From Halobacillus litoralis (GTDB lineage Bacteria; Bacillota; Bacilli; Bacillales; Halobacillaceae): a DNA stretch of 64,000 nt. A model generated the notes under the pieces. The model worked only from the letters and a program-made list of their open reading frames with translations, was not told the DNA's origin and ran no database searches. The position numbers and the translations under genes are program-made. Positions within the stretch are counted from its first letter, which is position 1. The number at the start of each line of letters is the position of its first letter. The DNA is taken from assembly GCF_009856445.1 (NCBI RefSeq), contig NZ_WMFA01000001.1, positions 558,001 to 622,000 of the forward strand. Direction: 5' to 3'. Of the stretch, positions 42,525 to 53,382 are shown in pieces.

Positions 42525-43490
42525 GTGAGTCAAACGAATGCTGAACAGATGGCAAACGACAACCACGAAACGAACAAGCAGCCATCTAAGAAACCAGGTC
42601 CGTCCAGCCAAAAACCTAAATCCCGTAAGAAGTGGATTACACCGAAAACGGTGCCGTACTTATTTATTCTTCCAGCCGTTACCTTCTTCTTGATCTTTAC
42701 CGTTTATCCAGTCATTTCGTCATTATTATTAAGTTTCCAGACGCGTGCAGGATCAGGGTATGAATTTGTCGGCCTGGATAATTACATTCGATTGTTCCAG
42801 GACACGTTATTCTACAAAGCGCTCGGGAATACGTTCCTCATTTTGCTCATTCAAGTACCGATCCAGTTGTTCCTAGCTGTCGTCATTGCGGTGGCTCTTA
42901 ATTCTCAACTGGTCAAAATGAAGAGCTTCTTCCGGGTGGCTTTCTTCATGCCAGCCATTACGGCATTGGTCGCCTCTTCCATCATCTTCATGATCATTCT
43001 TGATGAAAACTACGGCCTTGCAAACTATGTGCTTTCCCTTTTCGGTATTGAGGCGATTGCCTGGTTGTCCGATCCATTCTGGGCTAAAGTCGCTTTGATG
43101 GCGGCAATCACGTGGCGCTGGACCGGGTACAACATGGTCATTTTCCTTGCCGGTCTCCAAAACATTCCCGGCTCGCTTTATGAAGCGGCTGAGATGGACG
43201 GGGCAGGAAAGGTTCGTCAGTTCTTTTACATTACCGTGCCTCAGTTGAAGCCTATTTTCTTGTTCACATTCGTATTATCAACCATCGGGACGCTGCAGTT
43301 GTTTGATGAGCCTTACATTTTAACGCAGGGTGGTCCGAACAATGCCACACTGACCATTACCCTTTACTTGTATCAAAATGGTTTCCGTTACTTTGACTTC
43401 GGTTACGCATCCGCGATTGCATACGTTCTTGTATTAATCATCGGGGTCCTTTCCTGGGCACAAATGAAATGGGCAGGTGAAGATAAATGA
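42525..43490 (+). CDS. Galactoside ABC transporter permease 1 (predicted)
   Basis: 321-residue MalF-type permease. A long Lys/Pro/Gln-rich cytoplasmic start (about 38 residues) is followed by six helices. EAA loop: EAAEMDGAGKVRQFFYITVP. Start GTG 42525 with GAGGGGG upstream; TTG 42523 is out of frame. Overlaps permease 2 by four bases (ATGA). Confidence 0.88.
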   Translation: MSQTNAEQMANDNHETNKQPSKKPGPSSQKPKSRKKWITPKTVPYLFILPAVTFFLIFTVYPVISSLLLSFQTRAGSGYEFVGLDNYIRLFQDTLFYKALGNTFLILLIQVPIQLFLAVVIAVALNSQLVKMKSFFRVAFFMPAITALVASSIIFMIILDENYGLANYVLSLFGIEAIAWLSDPFWAKVALMAAITWRWTGYNMVIFLAGLQNIPGSLYEAAEMDGAGKVRQFFYITVPQLKPIFLFTFVLSTIGTLQLFDEPYILTQGGPNNATLTITLYLYQNGFRYFDFGYASAIAYVLVLIIGVLSWAQMKWAGEDK

Positions 43491-44317
43491 ATCAACAGGT
43501 CAGTCCGCTTAAAAAAACACTTTTATACGCTTTCTTATTCATTGGAGTCATCATCTCCGTCTTCCCGTTCTATTGGATGTTTGTCGGGGCAACGAACCCG
43601 TCCGGAGAAATTTTTAAGGTTCCACCGAACTTCCTGCCAGGCGACTATGGCTGGGAGAACTTTAAGAACCTGAATGAAAACGTCGGGATTATCCGCGTCA
43701 TGGGGAACTCCTTATTCATTACACTCACGTTTACAGCCATTTCCGCTATTGTTTGTACGGCAGCGGGCTATGCGTTTGCGAAGTTCAAATTCAAAGGACG
43801 GAACGCGATTTTCTTCATGCTGCTGGTAGCGATCATGATTCCATATCACGTAACGTTGATTCCTTTGTTTGAAATCTTCGGAAATGTCGGTTGGTTGAAC
43901 ACGTTCCAGGCGGTCATCCTTCCACAAGTCGCTTATCCATTCGCGATTTTCCTTATGAGACAGAACATGCAGTCGATTCCGGATTCCCTGCTTGAAGCTG
44001 CGCGTGTCGATGGTGCCGGAGAGTTTCATATCTTCTTCCGCATCGTACTTCCCGTCATGCGTCCGGCGCTTGCCGCAGTCGCGATTTTCTTGTTCATGTT
44101 CCAGTGGAACAACTTCATTTGGCCACTCGTCGTCCTGCAGTCACAGGAAATGTACACGTTGCCGGTCGCTCTCTCCAGTCTTGTCGGGATGTCACGGATT
44201 GACTATGGACAGGTCATGATGGGAACGACGTTGTCTACCCTGCCGATCATGATTTTCTTCCTATTGCTGCAAAAGCAGTTCATTTCCGGAATTCTTGGCG
44301 GGTCTGTCAAAGAGTAG
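43487..44317 (+). CDS. Galactoside ABC transporter permease 2 (predicted)
   Basis: 276-residue MalG-type permease with six helices. EAA loop: EAARVDGAGEFHIFFRIVLP; C-terminus FISGILGGSVKE. As in the other sugar locus, no ATPase gene is present nearby, so MsmX-like sharing is inferred. Confidence 0.88.
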   Translation: MNQQVSPLKKTLLYAFLFIGVIISVFPFYWMFVGATNPSGEIFKVPPNFLPGDYGWENFKNLNENVGIIRVMGNSLFITLTFTAISAIVCTAAGYAFAKFKFKGRNAIFFMLLVAIMIPYHVTLIPLFEIFGNVGWLNTFQAVILPQVAYPFAIFLMRQNMQSIPDSLLEAARVDGAGEFHIFFRIVLPVMRPALAAVAIFLFMFQWNNFIWPLVVLQSQEMYTLPVALSSLVGMSRIDYGQVMMGTTLSTLPIMIFFLLLQKQFISGILGGSVKE

Positions 44318-44332
44318 AAGGAGGCGCAGCCG

Positions 44333-46549
44333 TTGATCTTTATTAATGAAAAAACACAACAGTTTCATCTCACCAATGGACAAATCAGCTACATTTTCCA
44401 CGTCATGAAAAACGGGCAGCTCGGTCATCTCTACTATGGAAAAGCTCTCCGTGACCGGGACTTCCGTCATTTGCAAGACTATGAAAATACCAATCCTTCG
44501 ACGACACATCCGTTCGAAGGGGACCCTGGTTTTTCATTAGAAACGGTCAGGCAGGAAGCTCCGGTTTATGGAAAAGGAGACTTCCGTACGCCAGCACTCA
44601 TTTTGGAAGAACAAGAGGGTGCAGCTGTCTCTGATTTTCAATATAAAAATCACCAGGTTATAAAAGGAAAGCCAAAACTAGAAGGTCTACCGGCGACTTT
44701 TGCGGAAGATTCAGAAGCAGAAACGCTCGTGATCACACTCGTAGACGACCAGGCGCAGGTGGAGTGGGAGCTCCTATACACGATCTTCCGTGATCTGCCT
44801 GTTCTCACAAGAAGTAACCGGGTCACAAATAACGGGGAACGTTCTGTTACGTTGAAGCATTCGATGTCTTCATCCATCGACCTCCCTGACGCGGATTATG
44901 AAATGATTCATCTTTCCGGCGCATGGGCCCGGGAACGTCACATCGAAACGAGAACACTCGCTCCCGGCATTTCGTCCATCGGAAGCGTGCGCGGGGCGAG
45001 CTCTCATCAGCACAACCCTTTTCTTGCTTTGAAAAGGGAAGAGACGACCGAAGACAGCGGGGAGGCGATTGCGATGCAGTTCGTCTACAGTGGGAATTTC
45101 CTCGCTCAGGCTGAAGTCGATCATTATGATGCGACACGCTTGTCGATGGGAATCCATCCCCAGGCTTTTCAATGGAAACTGGCACATAAGGAAAGCTTTC
45201 AAAACCCGGAAGTGATTCTGACATATACGGAAAACGGCCTGAACGAAATGAGTCAGACGTTTCATGACTTGCACCGCAAACATTTAATTGCACCAAGGTG
45301 GATGGAAAAAGAACGTCCGATTCTGATTAACAATTGGGAAGCGACGTATTTTGATTTCAATGAAGAAAAATTGGATCGTTTTACAGATGAAGCGAGGGAT
45401 TTGGGAGTCGAATTGTTCGTCCTCGATGACGGCTGGTTCGGAAAACGCAATGATGATACCACTTCGCTTGGCGACTGGTTTGTTGACCGCAAGAAACTGC
45501 CGAACGGGATGGGGACGCTTGCGAAAACGGTGAAAGATAAAGGACTTCAGTTCGGACTCTGGTTTGAACCGGAAATGATCAGTCCTGAAAGTGAACTGAT
45601 CAAACAGCATCCTGAATGGGCCGTTGGTCCACCGCACAGACATCAGACGCTCGAACGGAATCAAAAGGTGCTCGACTTCGCCAACCCTCAGGTGGTCGAC
45701 TACTTGTTCGAACGCATGAGCTCTCTCATAGAAGAAACCGGACTCGACTACATCAAATGGGATATGAACCGCAACATCACAGAACCTTATTCCCAATATC
45801 TGTATGACCAGGTCAACTTTTTTCACCAGTACATCCTCGGCGTCTATGAGTTGTATGAGCGTTTGACGACGAAGTATCCGGATGTCTTGTTCGAATCCTG
45901 TGCGGGTGGAGGTGGACGGTTTGATGCCGGCCTGCTCTACTATGCTCCACAGGCATGGACGAGTGATGATACCGATGCTGTAGAACGGCTGAAGATTCAA
46001 TACGGCACCTCCCTTGCGTATCCGTTATGCAGCATGGGATCGCACGTCTCCGCGGTACCCAACCACCAGACGTACCGGAACACGCCTTTGAAGTTCCGTG
46101 CTGATGTCGCCTATTTTGGCACGTTCGGGTATGAATTCGATCCCAGTCAGTTAACGGCGGAAGAAAAGGTCATCATAAGAGAACAAATCAAGCAGTTTCA
46201 ATCACTCCGAGGTTTGATTCATTCCGGTACATTTCATCGCCTGACCAACCCATTCAAACATCAGGATACCTCCTGGATAGTCGTCTCAGAGGAAAAAGAT
46301 CATGCGGTCGTCGGCTGGTACCGGGCTCACTATTTCCCGAATCCGAAGAACGACCAGGTCGTGAAACTACGTGGTCTGGATCCTGAGAAACGGTATGAAA
46401 TAGAGGGAGCAGAGCGGACGTTTTATGGCGACGAACTCATGTATCACGGACTGCCGCTTGGTGTGGAGTTCAATGGGGCTAATCATGAAAAATCAGAGCG
46501 CAGCGGAGACCACCAGTCTCAGCTTTTCGTCATTAAAGAGAAAAAATGA
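44333..46549 (+). CDS. Alpha-galactosidase, GH36
   Basis: 738 residues, the usual length of tetrameric GH36 enzymes. Releases alpha-1,6-linked galactose from melibiose, raffinose and galactomannan oligomers. The N-terminal beta-sandwich is followed by the barrel. The nucleophile is Asp477 in KWDMNRN, the acid/base lies in TSDDTDAVERL (about 543-553), and ESCAGGGGRFD and LDDGWFG are substrate-site motifs. There is no signal peptide, so it acts inside the cell on imported oligosaccharides. Start TTG 44333 with AAGGAGG upstream. Confidence 0.93.
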   Translation: MIFINEKTQQFHLTNGQISYIFHVMKNGQLGHLYYGKALRDRDFRHLQDYENTNPSTTHPFEGDPGFSLETVRQEAPVYGKGDFRTPALILEEQEGAAVSDFQYKNHQVIKGKPKLEGLPATFAEDSEAETLVITLVDDQAQVEWELLYTIFRDLPVLTRSNRVTNNGERSVTLKHSMSSSIDLPDADYEMIHLSGAWARERHIETRTLAPGISSIGSVRGASSHQHNPFLALKREETTEDSGEAIAMQFVYSGNFLAQAEVDHYDATRLSMGIHPQAFQWKLAHKESFQNPEVILTYTENGLNEMSQTFHDLHRKHLIAPRWMEKERPILINNWEATYFDFNEEKLDRFTDEARDLGVELFVLDDGWFGKRNDDTTSLGDWFVDRKKLPNGMGTLAKTVKDKGLQFGLWFEPEMISPESELIKQHPEWAVGPPHRHQTLERNQKVLDFANPQVVDYLFERMSSLIEETGLDYIKWDMNRNITEPYSQYLYDQVNFFHQYILGVYELYERLTTKYPDVLFESCAGGGGRFDAGLLYYAPQAWTSDDTDAVERLKIQYGTSLAYPLCSMGSHVSAVPNHQTYRNTPLKFRADVAYFGTFGYEFDPSQLTAEEKVIIREQIKQFQSLRGLIHSGTFHRLTNPFKHQDTSWIVVSEEKDHAVVGWYRAHYFPNPKNDQVVKLRGLDPEKRYEIEGAERTFYGDELMYHGLPLGVEFNGANHEKSERSGDHQSQLFVIKEKK

Positions 46550-46566
46550 AGAAGGAGGGAATCGAA

Positions 46567-47735
<1,169 letters not shown>

Positions 47736-47739
<4 letters not shown>

Positions 47740-48725
47740 CCGTTCTCGTATGTGGAGGAGCAGGATACATCGGAAGTCACGCTGTCGCACAGCTTCTGGA
47801 CAGGGGAGAGAGCGTCATCGTCGTCGATAATCTCCAGACAGGTCATCATCCCGCTGTACTGGATGGAGCGAAACTCTATGACGGAGACTTGCGGAATGAG
47901 AGTTTCCTGCACAACATCTTCCAGGAAAATGAGATCGACTCTGTGCTCCATTTTGCCGCCGACTCTCTGGTCGGGGAAAGTGTAGAGAAACCTCTTCAAT
48001 ATTATGATAACAACGTTGGAGGGGCGATATCTCTTTTGAAAGCGATGGCTGCCCATGACGTAAAACGGATTGTGTTTTCTTCAACAGCCGCTGTTTATGG
48101 AGAGCCTGAGCAGATTCCGATTCAGGAAAACGATCCAACACTTCCGACAAATCCTTACGGGGAGACGAAGCTCGCGATTGAAAAAATGTTGAAGTGGGCC
48201 GAAGAGGCGTACGGCATCCAGTACACCGTCCTCCGTTATTTCAATGTGGCCGGAGCAGACATCAAAGGGCGGATCGGGGAGGATCACCGTCCGGAAACGC
48301 ATCTCATTCCGATTGTTTTACAAGTCGCCCTCGATAAAAGGGAGAAAATCATGATTTTCGGAGACGACTATCCGACCGCCGACGGCACATGTATCCGCGA
48401 TTATATTCACGTCGAAGATTTGGTAGCTGCCCATCTGCAAGCAATCGATCGCTTGGAAAAAGGAGGCACAAGCGCCATCTACAACCTCGGCAACGGCCAG
48501 GGTTTCAGTGTGAAAGAAATCATCGACGCGGTCCGCAAAGTAACGGGACACCGCATTCCTGCCGAAGTCGCTCCGAAACGAGCGGGAGATCCGGCGCAGC
48601 TTGTCGCATCATCTGAAAAAGCGAGAAAAGAGCTCGGATGGTCTCCACAATATCCAGAGGTCGAAAAGATGATTGAATCCGCATGGAAGTGGTTTCAGGA
48701 ACACCCAAATGGGTACGAAGATTAA
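47736..48725 (+). CDS. galE: UDP-glucose 4-epimerase
   Basis: 329 residues, extended short-chain dehydrogenase. NAD motif GGAGYIGSHAV at residues 7-17. The catalytic Ser/Thr lies in FSSTAAVYGEP, and Tyr/Lys in NPYGETKLAIEK. Regenerates UDP-glucose from UDP-galactose in the Leloir pathway. ATG 47736 overlaps the galK stop. Confidence 0.95.
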
Positions 48726-48740
48726 AAGGGTGGTGAGGAT

Positions 48741-50249
48741 ATGACGATCTATCAAGACATTGAACATCTCATTCATTATGGACTCCATAAACGCATGATT
48801 TCGGTATGGGATGTGGATTATGTCCGCAACCGTTTATTTCATTTGTTCAAACTTGAAGGCGCTTTCGTAGAAGTGTCTCCTGAAGATGAGGACTACACCA
48901 CTCCTGTCGTAATTTTACACCGCATGCTTTCCTATGCGGTTGAAAAAAAGATCATCGAAGAAGATACGATCACGGACCGGGACCTTTTTGATGCGAAAAT
49001 TATGGATACCCTCGTCCCGCGCCCATCGGAGATCACACGAGATTTTTATTACAAGTTTGAAAGAGAAGGACCGCAGGCAGCTACGGATCATTTTTATCAA
49101 CTATCGAAAGATTCCCACTACATCCGTACAGACCGTATCGCTAAAAACAAGCACTGGTTCAGCCCGACGGAATATGGAGATTTAGAGATTACGATCAATC
49201 TATCAAAACCGGAAAAAGACCCTAAAGCCATTGCAGCGGCGAAAACCAAAAAGCAAACCTCTTATCCAGCGTGTTTACTTTGTAAAGAGAATGTCGGCTA
49301 CGCAGGCAGGCTCGATCATCCAGCAAGAGACAACCACCGCATCATCCCGGTCGATCTCGAAGGGGAGCACTGGTTCCTGCAGTATTCGCCGTATGTGTAC
49401 TACAACGAGCATGCGATCGTTTTATCACGGGAACACCGGGCAATGAAGATCTCCAAAGAAGGCTTTGATCGCCTCCTCGATTTCACAGATCAGCTGCCTC
49501 ACTATTTCGTCGGATCCAACGCTGATTTACCGATCGTCGGCGGGTCCATTTTGAGTCATGATCATTTCCAGGGTGGTCACCATGAATTTCCGATGGCAAA
49601 AGCACCAGTGGAAGAAATGTTTGTGATTCCTCGATTCAAAGATGTTGAGACAGGTATTGTTCGCTGGCCGATGTCCGTGATTCGGCTGAAAGGCGAGGAT
49701 CGTGACCGTGTATCTGAACTCGGAGACATCATTTTACGATCGTGGCGGACGTATTCGGATGAAAAAGTAGAAGTTTTCTCAGAAACCGAGGGCGAACCTC
49801 ATAACACAGTGACGCCGATCGCCCGTTATAGAAAGGGACACTATGAGCTTGACCTCGTCCTTAGGAATAACCGTACGAACGAAGCTCATCCGATGGGAAT
49901 TTTCCACCCTCATGAAGAAGTCCATCATATTAAAAAAGAAAACATCGGTCTGATTGAAGTGATGGGGCTTGCCGTGCTACCAGGACGATTGGTTGATGAA
50001 ATGGAGCAGTTGATCCGTTTTATAAAAGAAGGAAAATTAGATGCTGCGGTGAATGATGGATTGGTCGGAAAACATGTGCCGTGGGCGAAGCAGATCGAGT
50101 GGACCACAACATCAGAACAAGCCCTCTGGGAACAGATGCAGAAAGAAATCGGCAAACGATTTTCCACTGTTTTGGAACATGCAGGGGTGTTCAAACGTAC
50201 AGAAGAAGGGAAGGAAGCATTCCAGCGTTTCATGAAACAATTAGGTTAA
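48741..50249 (+). CDS. galT: UDP-glucose--hexose-1-phosphate uridylyltransferase (Firmicutes type)
   Basis: 502 residues, the longer GalT class of Firmicutes. It lacks the HPHPQ signature of the E. coli type; the corresponding histidine motif is GGSILSHDHFQGGHHEFPM. Other landmarks are CxxC in YPACLLCKENVGYAGR and HWFLQYSPYVYYNEHAI. Exchanges galactose-1-phosphate for glucose-1-phosphate on UDP. GGTGAGG precedes ATG 48741. Confidence 0.93.
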   Translation: MTIYQDIEHLIHYGLHKRMISVWDVDYVRNRLFHLFKLEGAFVEVSPEDEDYTTPVVILHRMLSYAVEKKIIEEDTITDRDLFDAKIMDTLVPRPSEITRDFYYKFEREGPQAATDHFYQLSKDSHYIRTDRIAKNKHWFSPTEYGDLEITINLSKPEKDPKAIAAAKTKKQTSYPACLLCKENVGYAGRLDHPARDNHRIIPVDLEGEHWFLQYSPYVYYNEHAIVLSREHRAMKISKEGFDRLLDFTDQLPHYFVGSNADLPIVGGSILSHDHFQGGHHEFPMAKAPVEEMFVIPRFKDVETGIVRWPMSVIRLKGEDRDRVSELGDIILRSWRTYSDEKVEVFSETEGEPHNTVTPIARYRKGHYELDLVLRNNRTNEAHPMGIFHPHEEVHHIKKENIGLIEVMGLAVLPGRLVDEMEQLIRFIKEGKLDAAVNDGLVGKHVPWAKQIEWTTTSEQALWEQMQKEIGKRFSTVLEHAGVFKRTEEGKEAFQRFMKQLG

Positions 50250-50263
50250 GGAGGCGGTGACCG

Positions 50264-51214
50264 ATGGTCGATGTATGTACGTACCAGAAGACAAAATTCA
50301 AGAGTCTGGATGCCGTTGTATTGGAAAATGAGAGTGTAAGAGCGGTGATCCTCCCGGGATACGGAGGGAAAATGGTCAGTTTTTTTGATAAAGAAGCCGA
50401 TTATGAATGGCTGTATCAGACCGATCGTCCAAATCTCGAAATTCCCACGTACGGAGCGGATTTTTCCAACTATGATTCCAGCGGTTTTGACGAGATGTTT
50501 CCTGGAATCGACAAGGGTCCTCACCCGACAGACTGGAAGGAGATTCCCGACCATGGAGAAGTATGGACGCTCCCGTGGGAATATAAAGCGACCCACGATG
50601 GGGTTTCGCTTGAGGTTCACAGTCCTGAATTTCCTTATGCTTTGAAAAAGAAAATCTGCCTGCACGGCCATGGTGTGACAATCAAGTATGAAGCGATCAA
50701 CAAGAGTGATGAGCCGTTTCCGTTCATATGGACGCCGCATGCACTGCTCAATCTTAATGAACACACAGCCATCGAAGTACCTGAAGATTTGAATCAAGTA
50801 ATGAATGTGGAAAAAGGATCACAGCATTTGGGTGACTGGGGAACGCCACACGCTTATCCTGAGACAAAGTCAGCGAAAACAGGAAACACGATTGACCTGA
50901 GTCAGCTCGAGCCTATGGAAGAGGGAACGGCAGAGAAATTTTATTTCACAGAGCCGCTTTCCAAAGGATGGTGCTCGCTCGTACAACCGGACGTAAACAG
51001 AAAATTGACGTATCGCTTTCCTGAAACGAAAGTGCCTTACCTTGGGGTCTGGAAAACGCGCGGCGGCTACCGGGGAGAGCATAATATTGCATTGGAACCT
51101 TGCACAGGCGTCTACGATGATGTGTATCTTGCTGAAAAAATCGGCAAAGTTTCCTACATCCCAGCACACGGCTCGTACACGTGGACGTTGAACATCGAGA
51201 CAGGAGGCTTATAA
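50264..51214 (+). CDS. Aldose 1-epimerase-like (galactose mutarotase fold) protein
   Basis: 316 residues of the galactose-mutarotase superfamily. VILPGYGGKMVSFFDK at the N-terminus, FIWTPHALLN with His and NIALEPCTGVYDDV with Glu near the end fit the catalytic pair, in a divergent subfamily (not classical GalM). It probably interconverts anomers of galactose released by the two glycosidases, or acts on a sugar acid or phosphate. AAGGAGGCGG precedes ATG 50264; the beta-galactosidase start follows its stop directly. Confidence 0.75.
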   Translation: MVDVCTYQKTKFKSLDAVVLENESVRAVILPGYGGKMVSFFDKEADYEWLYQTDRPNLEIPTYGADFSNYDSSGFDEMFPGIDKGPHPTDWKEIPDHGEVWTLPWEYKATHDGVSLEVHSPEFPYALKKKICLHGHGVTIKYEAINKSDEPFPFIWTPHALLNLNEHTAIEVPEDLNQVMNVEKGSQHLGDWGTPHAYPETKSAKTGNTIDLSQLEPMEEGTAEKFYFTEPLSKGWCSLVQPDVNRKLTYRFPETKVPYLGVWKTRGGYRGEHNIALEPCTGVYDDVYLAEKIGKVSYIPAHGSYTWTLNIETGGL

Positions 51215-53167
51215 ATGACGTATTTAGGTGTCGATTACTATCCGGAACACTGGCCGGAAGAAATGATCGATGAAGATATTCAAGGCATCAAAGACATGGG
51301 CGCAAACATCGTCCGGATCGGAGAATTTGCATGGCATCTCATGGAGAAAGAGGAAGGAGCGTTCGACTTTTCCTACTTTGACCGTGTGATTGAAAAAGTG
51401 AAACAGCAGGGCCTCGATGTTATGTTCGGGACACCGACCGCGACATTTCCAGCCTGGCTCGCCCAAAAACACCCTTCGATTTTGTCTGAAAATGAAAACG
51501 GTAACACAAGAGTATTCGGCGGCCGCCGTCAGTACTGCTTCAACTCGGACAAGTACCGTCAGTACGCGGCAGGGATCACGGAAAAACTCGTCCAGCACTA
51601 TAAAGACGAAGAAGCCATCGTCTCCTGGCAGATTGACAACGAATTCGGCCATGAAGGAAGCGACATGTGTTTCTGTCATCAGTGTCATTCCGCGTTTCAT
51701 GAGTATTTGGAAAACAAATACGACAGTGTGGAGCAATTGAATGATGAATGGGGCACGATTTTCTGGGGACAGACGTACAATGACTTTTCAGAAATTCCGA
51801 TTCCGAAACCGACGGTAACGACTCACAATCCGACATTGAAACTGGAGTGGGCGCGCTTCCGTTCTGCTTCCGTCAACGGATTCACTCACGAAATGACCGA
51901 GATTGTGAAGAAGCATAAGGGAAGCCATCAAACCGTTACGACCAACGTGTCCGGTGGATTTTTCGATAAATGGTTTGACCATGAAGAAAATGTGAAGCCG
52001 ATGGACTTCGTTTCGTATGATAACTATCCGGTGTGGGGCGGACTCGAAAAACCGATCCCTCCAGAGGCCATTGCGATGACGCATGATTTCAATCGTGGCT
52101 TGCTCGATCAAAACTATTGGATCGTCGAAGAACTGATGGGAGCCCAGGGGCACGATGTCATCGGTTATCTGCCACGACCGAATCAGGCGAAGATGTGGTC
52201 GTATCAAGCATTCGCACACGGCTGTTCCAACCTGCTCTACTTCCGCTGGCGCGGCATGACGAAGGGCGCCGAACAGTTCTGTTACGGTGTCGTTGATCAT
52301 GACAACGTCTACGGCCGCAAATATAAAGAGGTTCAATCCTTATTCAGCGAGATCAAAGAACATGAAGAGCTGTTGAATGCGGAAATCAAGTCTGATGTTG
52401 CGGTACTCTATGATTATGACAACATCTGGTCCTGGCGTTCACAAATCCAGAGCAAAGACTTCGACTTCAACGAAGAATTGCTGCGTTTGTACCGCCCGTT
52501 TTACCGGAAGAATACGAACATCGACGTCATCCCGGCAAGCCGTGATCTCAGTACATACAAAGTCGTACTGGTCCCAGTCATGCAGCTGATGGACGATGCG
52601 CTTGCCAGTCGTCTTCGTACCTTTGCAGAAGAAGGCGGCACGGTCATCTTTTCCTACCGTGCCGGACTGAAAGGCAAGGACAACAACATGCGAATAGGAG
52701 AAGTCCTGCCTGGACCTGTCCGCGACTTGATCGGTGCACGAGTAGAGGAAATCGAATCACTGACAGCCGCTCATCAGCTTGAATTGCAAGGGGAAGGTGC
52801 GTTTGCTGAGGTACCAGCGTCTATTTCTGTCTGGCGCGACCTCCTTGTACCAGAACAAGCACAGACCCTCTATTCGTATCAGGATCAGTTTTACAAAGAC
52901 TATGCAGCCGTGACGAAGAACACGTTTGGAAAAGGAAGCGTCTACTACATCGGTGGAGGTTTGAGTGAAGAGGCTTTGGAGAAAATTGCTTCTGATGTGA
53001 CGAGTGACCAGGGCATTCAAACAATCGAATCCGAGAGCGATGTGGAAGTGTATCGCCGTCATATCGGTGGAGATTACTATTTATTCTTGATGAATCACAG
53101 TGATAAGGAAAAGTCGTATGGTAAGGAGAAGCTGGGGCCATTTGAAAGTAGAATTGTGAAGGGATAA
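51215..53167 (+). CDS. Beta-galactosidase, GH42
   Basis: 650 residues. YLGVDYYPEHWPEEMIDEDI at the start is the GH42 hallmark. The acid/base is Glu143 in WQIDNEFGHE. The nucleophile is probably Glu305 or 306 in IVEELMGAQG. The cysteines of CFCHQC with a further Cys form the zinc site of the family. A trimerisation (Rossmann-like) domain and a C-terminal beta-domain follow. No signal peptide. Hydrolyses beta-galactosides such as galacto-oligosaccharides from plant galactan. Last gene of the locus, followed by a terminator. Confidence 0.93.
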   Translation: MTYLGVDYYPEHWPEEMIDEDIQGIKDMGANIVRIGEFAWHLMEKEEGAFDFSYFDRVIEKVKQQGLDVMFGTPTATFPAWLAQKHPSILSENENGNTRVFGGRRQYCFNSDKYRQYAAGITEKLVQHYKDEEAIVSWQIDNEFGHEGSDMCFCHQCHSAFHEYLENKYDSVEQLNDEWGTIFWGQTYNDFSEIPIPKPTVTTHNPTLKLEWARFRSASVNGFTHEMTEIVKKHKGSHQTVTTNVSGGFFDKWFDHEENVKPMDFVSYDNYPVWGGLEKPIPPEAIAMTHDFNRGLLDQNYWIVEELMGAQGHDVIGYLPRPNQAKMWSYQAFAHGCSNLLYFRWRGMTKGAEQFCYGVVDHDNVYGRKYKEVQSLFSEIKEHEELLNAEIKSDVAVLYDYDNIWSWRSQIQSKDFDFNEELLRLYRPFYRKNTNIDVIPASRDLSTYKVVLVPVMQLMDDALASRLRTFAEEGGTVIFSYRAGLKGKDNNMRIGEVLPGPVRDLIGARVEEIESLTAAHQLELQGEGAFAEVPASISVWRDLLVPEQAQTLYSYQDQFYKDYAAVTKNTFGKGSVYYIGGGLSEEALEKIASDVTSDQGIQTIESESDVEVYRRHIGGDYYLFLMNHSDKEKSYGKEKLGPFESRIVKG

Positions 53168-53169
53168 GG

Positions 53170-53200
53170 AAAGTGCAGGAGAAAGCTCCTGCACTTTTTT
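53170..53200 (+). terminator. Terminator after the GH42 gene
   Basis: AAAGTGCAGGAG / CTCCTGCACTTT with loop AAAG and a T-run. Ends the galactoside operon. Confidence 0.92.
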
Positions 53201-53219
53201 GTTTGTTTGATCTATTGTT

Positions 53220-53319
53220 GATTTGATTGATATATTCGAGATTTAATTGATAAATTAAAGATTTAATTGATATATCAAAAATTTAATTGATATAAGAGAT
53301 TTTTGGTTGATAAAAGCCT
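53220..53319. repeat. Short tandem repeat, 20-base unit
   Basis: Four clear copies and one decayed copy of GATTTAATTGATATATCAAA-type units (starts at 53220, 53240, 53260, 53280, 53300). It is AT-rich, with no spacers and no gene. It lies between the GH42 terminator and a palindrome. Confidence 0.85.
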
Positions 53320-53328
53320 CCCAAAAAA

Positions 53329-53371
53329 TGGTGTACCAGGTCATCCATATTATGGATGACCTGGTACACCA
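53329..53371. repeat. AGGTCATCCA-family palindrome (copy 5), terminator-like
   Basis: Perfect stem TGGTGTACCAGGTCATCCAT / ATGGATGACCTGGTACACCA with loop ATT. On the minus strand it is followed by ATTTTTT, so it can terminate the transporter gene at 53383. Confidence 0.88.
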
Positions 53372-53382
53372 AATAAAGGAAA

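Noticed and set aside
45284-46000. A 238-codon minus-strand frame opposite the GH36 gene
   Set aside because: Shadow of a clearly coding gene with catalytic motifs on the plus strand; no ribosome site.
53220-53319. Possible CRISPR-like array
   Set aside because: The 20-base units are directly adjacent with no unique spacers, AT-rich and imperfect; no cas genes are near.
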